Of a stretch of 6,585 nt of DNA, positions 1 to 6,585 are shown one piece after another (the first letter of the stretch is position 1; each line of letters starts with the position of its first letter). The DNA lies in the NCBI GenBank assembly GCA_002842935.1, contig PHEM01000176.1, positions 1 to 6,585 on the forward strand. Reading direction: 5' to 3'. The position numbers were made by a program, and so were the translations under genes. Under the pieces are notes generated by a model that ran no database searches, was not told the DNA's origin, and saw only the letters and a list, made by a program, of their open reading frames with translations. The DNA comes from Alphaproteobacteria bacterium HGW-Alphaproteobacteria-13. Its GTDB lineage: Bacteria > Pseudomonadota > Alphaproteobacteria > Sphingomonadales > Sphingomonadaceae.

Positions 1-19
1 AGGGTGCCTGTTCCATAAA

Positions 20-147
20 CCGCTCGCCCTGAGCTTGTCGAAGGGCCGTTCTTTCTTTCGGGCGTCGAAAAGAAGAACGGCCCTTCGACAAGCTCAGGGC
101 GAGCGGACGAGGAGTGGTCTTTGTGGCTTCGTGTCTTTGTGCGAGTC
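20..147. repeat. Composite palindromic repeat A, REP core plus right outer arm
   Basis: Positions 20-53 and 73-106 form a perfect 34-bp inverted repeat around a 19-nt loop. After an 11-nt gap, a 30-nt outer arm runs from 118 to 147. Read on the minus strand, that arm is a 5-nt head, three 8-nt units (GCACAAAG, ACACGAAG, CCACAAAG) and a final A. The inner arm matches the motif CTTCGACAAGCTCAGG that I recall as dispersed in sphingomonad and other genomes. No left outer arm is visible in positions 1-19, so it is either absent or lies before the window. The element ends 45 nt before the atm1 ATG. Reading frames through it give the peptide LRQAQGER and are not genes. Confidence 0.92.
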
Positions 148-155
148 TCATATCC

Positions 156-184
156 TTGGCGTCCGTCCCTTACATCCCTACATG
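156..184 (+). promoter_or_regulatory. Weak candidate promoter of atm1
   Basis: TTGGCG (156-161) and TACATG (179-184) are 17 nt apart, and each matches consensus only partly. Transcription would begin near 190-193, again close to the ATG at 193. The pair starts 8 nt after repeat A ends, paralleling the arrangement upstream of 6115. On sequence alone this is barely above chance. Confidence 0.2.
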
Positions 185-192
185 GACCCGAC

Positions 193-2007
193 ATGCCGCC
201 CGATACCGCCACATCCGCCGATGCTTCGCGTGAGCCGCCCGTTCTGGCGACGCTGAGGCGGTTTCTTCCCTATCTGTGGCCCGCCGGACATCGCGGGCAC
301 AAGGTCCGCATCATCCTCGCCGCGCTGATCGTGCTGGCGTCGAAGGGCGTGCAGCTGTCGATGGGCTTTCTCTATGGCGCCGCGATCGACCGCATGGCGC
401 CGGGGATGGAGCAGGGCGTCGCGCTCGCGATCGGGCTGGTGCTCGCCTATGCGGGCGCGCGATTCGCGGGGGTGTTGTTCGATAACCTGCGCAACGTGGT
501 GTTCGAGCGCGTCGGGCAGGATGCGACGCGCGAACTGGCGATCGCGACTTTCACGCATCTGCACGCGCTGTCCTTGCGCTTTCACCTCGCGCGGCGCACC
601 GGCGAAGTCACCAAGGTGATCGAGCGTGGCACGAAGAGCATCGACACGATGCTCTATTTCCTGCTGTTCAACATCGCGCCGACGCTGATCGAGCTGGTCG
701 CGGTGCTGGTGATTTTCTGGACCAAGTTCAGTTTCGGCCTCGCGGGCGCGACGGCGTTGATGGTCATCGTCTATATCGGCTTCACGCGGCGCGTGACCGA
801 CTGGCGCAACGCGCTGCGCATGCGGATGAACGACCTCGATACGCTGACGGTCGGGCGCAGCGTCGACAGCCTGCTGAATTACGAGACGGTCAAATATTTC
901 GGCGCCGAGGCGCGCGAGGAGGCGCGCTATCGCGACGTCGCCGACCAATATGCGCGCGCCGCCGTGAAGAGCGAGAACAGCCTCGCCTGGCTGAACGTCG
1001 GGCAGAGCTTCATCACCAACGCCGCGATGGCGGGGGCGATGGCCTATACGGTGTGGGGCTGGTCGAAGGGGCAGTTCGCGGTCGGCGACGTGGTGCTGGT
1101 GAACACGCTGCTGGCGCAGCTTTTCCGCCCGCTCGACATGCTGGGCATGGTCTATCGCGTGATCCGGCAGGGACTGATCGACATGGAGGCGATGTTCCGC
1201 CTGATCGACACGCCGCCGGAGATCAGCGACGTGCCGGACGCCTGGCCGTTGGTGGTGGACGGCGGCGCGGTGGCGTTCGAGGATGTCGTCTTCGGCTATG
1301 AACCGGACCGGACGATATTGAACGGCGTCAGCTTTGCCGTGGGGGCGGGCGAGACGCTGGCGATCGTCGGCCCGTCAGGCGCGGGCAAGTCCACCATCGC
1401 GCGGCTGCTGTTTCGCTTCTATGATCCGCAGCATGGGCGCATCCTGATCGACGGGCAGGATATCGCGCAAGTCACGCAGCAAAGCCTGCGCGCGGCGATC
1501 GGCATCGTCCCGCAGGACACGGTGCTGTTCAACGACAGCATCGGCTATAACATCGCCTATGGCCGCGAGGGCGCGAGCGCCGACGAGATCTGGGCGGCGG
1601 CCGAGGGCGCGGCGATCGACGGCTTCATCGCGCAGTTGCCGCAGGACTATGACACGCAGGTCGGCGAGCGCGGGCTGAAACTGTCGGGCGGCGAGAAGCA
1701 GCGCGTCGCCATCGCCCGCACTCTGCTCAAGAATCCGCCGGTCCTGATCCTCGACGAGGCGACGAGCGCGCTCGACAGCCGCACCGAGGCGGCGATCCAG
1801 GCGACGCTGGAGCGGATCGCGAAGCGGCGCACGACGCTGGTGATCGCGCACCGCCTGTCGACGGTGACGGGCGCCGACCGCATCATCGTGCTCGACAAGG
1901 GGCGCGTGGCGGAGACGGGGACGCACGACGAACTGCTGGCGATGCGCGGTCTCTACGCCGATATGTGGGCGCGGCAGCAGGCGGAGAAGGAAGAAGGGAC
2001 GGTTTAG
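193..2007 (+). CDS. atm1: Atm1-type ABC exporter (fused permease and ATPase)
   Basis: A 604-residue half-transporter of the Atm1/HMT1 family, expected to act as an inner-membrane homodimer. Family members use ATP to export glutathione-linked substrates (GSSG, metal-thiolates, persulfides). Six membrane segments lie at roughly residues 39-62, 72-92, 153-178, 181-198, 265-287 and 297-318. The ATPase domain shows Walker A GPSGAGKST (393-401), Q-loop Gln441, signature LSGGE (497-501), Walker B VLILDE (517-522), D-loop SALD (525-528) and switch His553, so it should be active. Arg205, Arg209, Asn268, Gln271, Gly318, Met319, Arg322 and Arg325 match, at a constant offset of one, the glutathione-site residues I recall for NaAtm1. 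I chose the ATG at 193 because MPPDTAT resembles the NaAtm1 N-terminus; an in-frame TTG at 121 would add 24 residues encoded partly by a repeat. No clear Shine-Dalgarno precedes it. The exact substrate is inference. Confidence 0.95.
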   Translation: MPPDTATSADASREPPVLATLRRFLPYLWPAGHRGHKVRIILAALIVLASKGVQLSMGFLYGAAIDRMAPGMEQGVALAIGLVLAYAGARFAGVLFDNLRNVVFERVGQDATRELAIATFTHLHALSLRFHLARRTGEVTKVIERGTKSIDTMLYFLLFNIAPTLIELVAVLVIFWTKFSFGLAGATALMVIVYIGFTRRVTDWRNALRMRMNDLDTLTVGRSVDSLLNYETVKYFGAEAREEARYRDVADQYARAAVKSENSLAWLNVGQSFITNAAMAGAMAYTVWGWSKGQFAVGDVVLVNTLLAQLFRPLDMLGMVYRVIRQGLIDMEAMFRLIDTPPEISDVPDAWPLVVDGGAVAFEDVVFGYEPDRTILNGVSFAVGAGETLAIVGPSGAGKSTIARLLFRFYDPQHGRILIDGQDIAQVTQQSLRAAIGIVPQDTVLFNDSIGYNIAYGREGASADEIWAAAEGAAIDGFIAQLPQDYDTQVGERGLKLSGGEKQRVAIARTLLKNPPVLILDEATSALDSRTEAAIQATLERIAKRRTTLVIAHRLSTVTGADRIIVLDKGRVAETGTHDELLAMRGLYADMWARQQAEKEEGTV

Positions 2008-2015
2008 GAGCCAAT

Positions 2016-2140
2016 CTCCCCTCCCGCAGGCGGGAGGGGCCGGGGGTGGGCCAGCGGCGTTGGTGTTCTGGGGCCCACCCCGCTGCGACTAGCGAGCAAG
2101 CTCGCAAGTCTCGCTGCCCCTCCCGCCTGCGGGAGGGGAG
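2016..2140. repeat. Double-hairpin GC-rich repeat B between atm1 and ybaL
   Basis: Two 25-nt arms (2016-2040 and 2116-2140) are perfect inverted copies, and each is also a palindrome: CCCCTCCCGC pairs with GCGGGAGGGG at 2018-2039 and again at 2117-2138. Between them, GGGGTGGGC (2043-2051) pairs with GCCCACCCC (2073-2081), and GCGAGC-AA-GCTCGC forms a hairpin at 2092-2105. The transcript could fold as two end hairpins or one long stem. It starts 8 nt after the atm1 stop, so it may limit 3' decay or readthrough, but no U-tract follows. I recall similar units as frequent in sphingomonad genomes. It is unrelated in sequence to the other repeats here. Confidence 0.9.
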
Positions 2141-2186
2141 AGATCGGTCTCCATCCCATCGCAACCGAAAAAACGTGTTGCTTGAC

Positions 2187-2210
2187 GGCGCCTGCGCCCC
2201 TTACGCAGGG
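2187..2210 (+). promoter_or_regulatory. Start-proximal hairpin overlapping the ybaL ribosome site
   Basis: CCTGCG (2191-2196) and CGCAGG (2204-2209) form a perfect 6-bp stem with a 7-nt loop ending 3 nt before the ybaL ATG. The only Shine-Dalgarno-like bases, AGGG at 2207-2210, lie mostly inside the 3' strand of this stem. A competing fold pairs GGCG (2187-2190) with CGCC (2195-2198) and would free the 3' strand. This could tune translation initiation, but hairpins of this size arise by chance in GC-rich DNA. A GCTTGAC at 2180-2186 resembles an alphaproteobacterial -35, without a convincing -10. Confidence 0.35.
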
Positions 2211-2212
2211 AC

Positions 2213-3847
2213 ATGCCCCATGACACCACCTTGATCGGAACCATCGTCGCCGGTCTGGGCGTCGCGTTCCTGATGGGGGCATTGGCGCATCGGCTGCGCA
2301 TTTCCCCTATCGCGGGCTATCTGCTCGCGGGCATATTGGTCGGGCCGTTCACCCCCGGTATCGTCGCCGACACGGGCTTGGCGATGCAGCTGGCGGAGAT
2401 CGGCGTCATCCTGCTGATGTTCGGCGTCGGCCTGCATTTCTCGCTGAAGGACCTGCTGTCGGTCCGCAATATCGCGGTGCCCGGCGCGATCGTGCAGATC
2501 GCGGTCGCCAGCGCGCTCGGCATCATGCTGGGGCTGTGGCTCGGCTGGCCGCTCGAGGGCGCGGCGATCTTCGGCCTTGCGCTGTCGGTCGCCAGCACGG
2601 TGGTGCTGCTGCGCGCGCTTCAGGCGCGCGACATGGTGGAGACGGAAAAGGGGCGCATCGCCGTCGGCTGGCTGATCGTCGAGGATCTGGCGATGGTGCT
2701 GGCGCTGGTGCTGCTGCCCGCGATGTTCGGATCGCGCGGCGATGAAGCGAATGGCGCGGGCCTGCTCCAGTCGGCCGGGATCGTGCTGTTCAAGGTCGTT
2801 TGTTTCGTCGCCTTCATGTTCGTGATCGCCCGCCGCGTCCTGCCCGCGGTGCTGCACTGGGTCGCCCATTCGGGATCGCGCGAGCTGTTCCGGCTCGCCG
2901 TGCTGGCGATCGCGCTGGGGGTCGCGTTCGGTGCGGCGGTGATTTTCGACGTATCCTTCGCGCTCGGCGCCTTCTTTGCGGGGATGATCCTCGGCGAGAC
3001 GCAGCTGTCGCGGCGCGCGGCGGAAGAGACGCTGCCGCTGCGCGACGCCTTTGCGGTGCTGTTCTTCGTGTCGGTCGGCATGTTGTTCGATCCCAAGGTG
3101 ATCGTCGAGCAGCCGGGTCCGATGATCGCGACGGTCGCGATCATCATCGTCGGCAAGTCGCTTGCCGCCTATGCGATCGTCCGCGCCTTCGGCCACGCGC
3201 CGGACACGGCGATGACGGTGTCGGTCAGCCTGGCACAGATCGGCGAATTCTCTTTCATCCTCGCCAGTCTGGGCGTGGGGCTGAAGGTCATGCCGGAAAC
3301 CGGGCGCGACCTGATCCTGGCCGGCTCCCTGATATCGATCCTGTTCAACCCGATCCTCTTCTCGCTCGCCGTCAAGCGCATCCGCGCCGAGGATGCGGCG
3401 ACCCTTGTCGAAGTGGAGGAAGAAGCCGTGCCCGAACCGCGCGCGCCGCGCACGGTGCTGATCGGCTATGGCGTCGTCGGCAGCCATGTCGTCGGCCTGC
3501 TGCGCGGGCGCGGCGAAGCGCTGATCGTGATCGAGGATCAAAAGGATATCGCGGCGGAGGCTGAACAGACCGGCGCGACCGTGATCGTCGGCAACGCCAC
3601 CAAGGAAAGCGTGCTGCGGCAGGCGCAGATCGACACGGCGGAGACGCTGCTGATCGCGATCCCCGAAGGCGTGGAGGCGGGCGCCATCGTGCGCCGCGCG
3701 CGGGCGATCAACCCGCGCCTGCTGATCGTCGCGCGCGCCCATTCGGACGAGGAAGTCGCCGACCTCGCGCGGCGCGGCGCCGACCATGTCGTGATCGCCG
3801 AACGCGAGGCGGCGGCGCGCATGGCGCAGCGGGCGATGCTGGCTTGA
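2213..3847 (+). CDS. ybaL: YbaL/Kef-type CPA2 cation:proton antiporter with RCK domain
   Basis: A 544-residue inner-membrane antiporter of the CPA2 family, predicted to exchange K+ or Na+ for H+. It follows my recollection of E. coli YbaL (about 558 residues) nearly end to end, including the opening MPHDTTLIGTI, the block RISPIAGYLLAG and LLMFGVGLHFSLKDL. About 12-13 hydrophobic segments span residues 9-391. Candidate ion-site acidic residues are Glu157-Asp158 in LIVEDL. An acidic linker (about 398-412) leads to a cytosolic RCK/TrkA-N Rossmann domain with GYGVVG (418-423) and Glu441 at the end of the second strand, the usual nucleotide-ribose contact, so nucleotide or redox gating is likely. 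Similarity to the YbaL N-terminus supports the ATG at 2213, although the AGGG before it is only 2 nt away and lies in a hairpin. The gene is flanked by repeats and looks monocistronic. Its true ion is unknown, and glutathione gating as in KefB/KefC is not established for YbaL. Confidence 0.93.
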   Translation: MPHDTTLIGTIVAGLGVAFLMGALAHRLRISPIAGYLLAGILVGPFTPGIVADTGLAMQLAEIGVILLMFGVGLHFSLKDLLSVRNIAVPGAIVQIAVASALGIMLGLWLGWPLEGAAIFGLALSVASTVVLLRALQARDMVETEKGRIAVGWLIVEDLAMVLALVLLPAMFGSRGDEANGAGLLQSAGIVLFKVVCFVAFMFVIARRVLPAVLHWVAHSGSRELFRLAVLAIALGVAFGAAVIFDVSFALGAFFAGMILGETQLSRRAAEETLPLRDAFAVLFFVSVGMLFDPKVIVEQPGPMIATVAIIIVGKSLAAYAIVRAFGHAPDTAMTVSVSLAQIGEFSFILASLGVGLKVMPETGRDLILAGSLISILFNPILFSLAVKRIRAEDAATLVEVEEEAVPEPRAPRTVLIGYGVVGSHVVGLLRGRGEALIVIEDQKDIAAEAEQTGATVIVGNATKESVLRQAQIDTAETLLIAIPEGVEAGAIVRRARAINPRLLIVARAHSDEEVADLARRGADHVVIAEREAAARMAQRAMLA

Positions 3848-3865
3848 GCATCGGGCGCGGTGTAG

Positions 3866-3886
3866 GCCGATAGCGCGGCGTTTTTT
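3866..3886 (+). terminator. Possible intrinsic terminator after ybaL
   Basis: GCCG (3866-3869) pairs with CGGC (3876-3879) across the loop ATAGCG. After one G comes a run of six T (3881-3886), beginning 33 nt after the ybaL stop. The T-run suits an intrinsic terminator, but the 4-bp stem is short and the run abuts the left arm of repeat C. This is a weak candidate; the hairpin at 3927-3943 in repeat C is a second one. Confidence 0.35.
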
Positions 3887-4039
3887 GGTTCACGCGAAGA
3901 CGCGAAGGCGCGAAGATGTCGTGTTTGCCGCGAAGCGGCTTTTCCATTCCTTCGCTGCGGCAGGTCGCATTGTTGCAGGAATAAGGGGCCTGACGGCCCA
4001 GAGCTTTCCTCTTCGCGCCTTCGCGTCTTCGCGTGAACC
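3887..4039. repeat. MITE-like repeat C with 30-bp terminal inverted repeats
   Basis: Arms at 3887-3916 and 4010-4039 are perfect 30-bp inverted repeats around a 93-bp core. Each arm is the 5-nt head GGTTC, then ACGCGAAG, ACGCGAAG, GCGCGAAG, then A. This plan equals the outer arms of repeats A and D, matching the A arm at 21 of 30 positions by hand alignment. The core holds a small hairpin, GCCGC-GAA-GCGGC (3927-3939), followed by TTTT, which could be a weak terminator. The core has no convincing gene, and I see no target-site duplication. It lies 39 nt after the ybaL stop and 71 nt before the recQ ATG. Mobility is not shown. Confidence 0.9.
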
Positions 4040-4110
4040 CTTTCCTGCTCTGACTGCTCAAAAGAAGAAGGGGTTTCGCCGCGCCCGATACTCTCCTATC
4101 GCCCTTCCCA

Positions 4111-5895
<1,785 letters not shown>

Positions 5896-5899
5896 TCGG

Positions 5900-6067
5900 G
5901 ACTCGCACAAAGGCACGAGGCCACGAAGACTCGCTCTCTTCCGTTCGGGCTGAGCTTGTCCAAGCACCGTCGTTCTTCTTGCGCCAAAAGAAAGAACGGC
6001 CCTTCGACAAGCTCAGGGCGAGCGGGTTTTGGGGGCATCTTTGTGGCCTCGTGGCTTCGTACGAGTC
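5900..6067. repeat. Composite palindromic repeat D, REP core inside outer inverted repeats
   Basis: Outer arms at 5900-5929 and 6038-6067 are inverted copies matching at 26 of 30 positions, with the same head plus three 8-nt unit plan as repeats A and C. Inside is a REP-like palindrome. Its right arm (5992-6025) is identical over 34 bp to 73-106 of repeat A. Its left arm (5941-5977) is diverged, with about six substitutions and a 3-nt insertion. The gap between right inner and right outer arms is 12 nt, against 11 nt in A. The element starts 4 nt after the recQ stop and ends 47 nt before the next ATG. No target-site duplication is visible. Confidence 0.92.
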
Positions 6068-6078
6068 CACCTTCCCGC

Positions 6079-6106
6079 TTGTCAGCAAGTCCGGCGGGTC
6101 TATAGA
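6079..6106 (+). promoter_or_regulatory. Candidate promoter of the TIGR01244 gene
   Basis: TTGTCA (6079-6084), one base from the -35 consensus, is followed after 16 nt by TATAGA (6101-6106), a 4 of 6 match to the -10 consensus. Transcription would begin near 6112-6115, at or just before the ATG at 6115, giving a leaderless or almost leaderless message. That agrees with the absence of a Shine-Dalgarno sequence. The promoter begins 11 nt downstream of repeat D. It was found by eye only. Confidence 0.45.
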
Positions 6107-6114
6107 TCGCGGTC

Positions 6115-6543
6115 ATGAGCGATTTTCGACCCCTGACCGCGCTTTACAGCGTCGCCCCGCAGATCAGCCTGGAAGACGTCGTCGATGCCAGGGCCGCCGG
6201 TTTCGCGATGATCGTCAACAACCGCCCCGACGGGGAAGACCCGGCGGCGCCGCAGGGCGAAGCGATCGCCCATGCCGCCGCCGCCGAGGGACTCGCCTAT
6301 GCGGCGATTCCGATCGGCCATTCGGGCTTCAGCCACGCGCAGCTCGACGCGATCGACGCCGTGCTGTCGGGCGCGACGGGACCCGTGCTCGCCTATTGCC
6401 GGTCGGGGACCCGCTCGACGCATTTGTGGGCGCTCGCCCGCGCGCGCGCCGGGGACGATGTCGACGCGATCTGCGATGCGGCGGCGAAGGCCGGGTACGA
6501 CCTTTCCGCCCTGCGGCCGATGATGGCAGCGCTGGCGGGTTAA
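6115..6543 (+). CDS. TIGR01244/DUF442 sulfur transferase or phosphatase-like protein
   Basis: A 142-residue cytoplasmic protein with no signal peptide or membrane segment. It matches the DUF442 (beta-lactamase-hydrolase-like phosphatase) family, also named TIGR01244 family sulfur transferase. The family opening MSDFRPLTALYSVAPQIS is followed by IVNNRPDGED, where family members have a conserved NxRPDGE-type segment. The active loop YCRSGTRST places nucleophile Cys95 and Arg100 in a CX4R arrangement, as in rhodaneses, rather than the CX5R of dual-specificity phosphatases. Sulfane-sulfur transfer is therefore more likely than phosphoester hydrolysis, though neither can be read from sequence. In Blh proteins of Xylella and Agrobacterium the same domain is fused to an ETHE1-like persulfide dioxygenase; here it stands alone, with no such partner in the window. 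ATG 6115 follows a promoter-like pair so closely that the message may be leaderless. Confidence 0.85.
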   Translation: MSDFRPLTALYSVAPQISLEDVVDARAAGFAMIVNNRPDGEDPAAPQGEAIAHAAAAEGLAYAAIPIGHSGFSHAQLDAIDAVLSGATGPVLAYCRSGTRSTHLWALARARAGDDVDAICDAAAKAGYDLSALRPMMAALAG

Positions 6544-6585
6544 AGTGATCGTGCGTTAAATCTGATTCATCGTCCCGTTCGTGTC

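Noticed and set aside
20..147. CRISPR array or phage attachment site at the palindromic repeats
   Set aside because: The units are inverted rather than regularly spaced direct repeats, and there are no spacers, cas genes, integrase or tRNA nearby.
35..256. A short plus-strand frame encoding LRQAQGER-type peptide
   Set aside because: It is a translation of the repeat A palindrome followed by out-of-frame atm1 sequence.
2201..3787. A 528-codon open frame on the minus strand opposite ybaL
   Set aside because: Its composition is low-complexity (Arg, Asp, Gln, His), it shows no motifs, and it is a shadow of the clearly coding plus strand.

Overview
The window reads as a stretch of Sphingomonadales chromosome (Sphingopyxis, Sphingomonas or Novosphingobium type). 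This rests on high GC with strong third-position bias, on an Atm1 protein that closely resembles my recollection of the structurally characterised Novosphingobium aromaticivorans NaAtm1, and on intergenic palindromes of kinds I recall as common in sphingomonad genomes. No database search was possible, so the genus is inference.

Four complete genes lie on the + strand, each separated from the next by a repeat-bearing gap: (1) an Atm1-type ABC exporter of glutathione-linked compounds (193-2007); (2) a YbaL/Kef-type CPA2 cation:proton antiporter with a C-terminal nucleotide-binding RCK domain (2213-3847); (3) RecQ DNA helicase with helicase core, zinc/RQC and HRDC domains (4111-5895); (4) a small TIGR01244/DUF442 protein with a rhodanese-like CX4R loop (6115-6543). 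All four keep their expected key motifs. The gaps (205, 263 and 219 bp) and the hairpins within them suggest separate transcription units rather than an operon. Positions 6544-6585 show nothing I can support.

All three gaps and the region upstream of the first gene contain an inverted-repeat element. Elements A (20-147) and D (5900-6067) are copies of one composite: an inner REP-like palindrome whose right arm is identical over 34 bp in both, plus a 30-nt outer arm. Element C (3887-4039) has perfect 30-bp terminal inverted repeats built on the same plan as those outer arms: a 5-nt head, three 8-nt units of roughly NCRCRAAG, and a final A. Element B (2016-2140) is a different, GC-rich double palindrome.

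The genes look like ordinary housekeeping and accessory functions. Three of the four belong to families with known links to glutathione or sulfane sulfur, but nothing shows that they work together. I see no CRISPR array, transposase, tRNA or rRNA, and no new gene system. The most unusual content is the shared construction of the intergenic repeats and their position near gene starts and stops.
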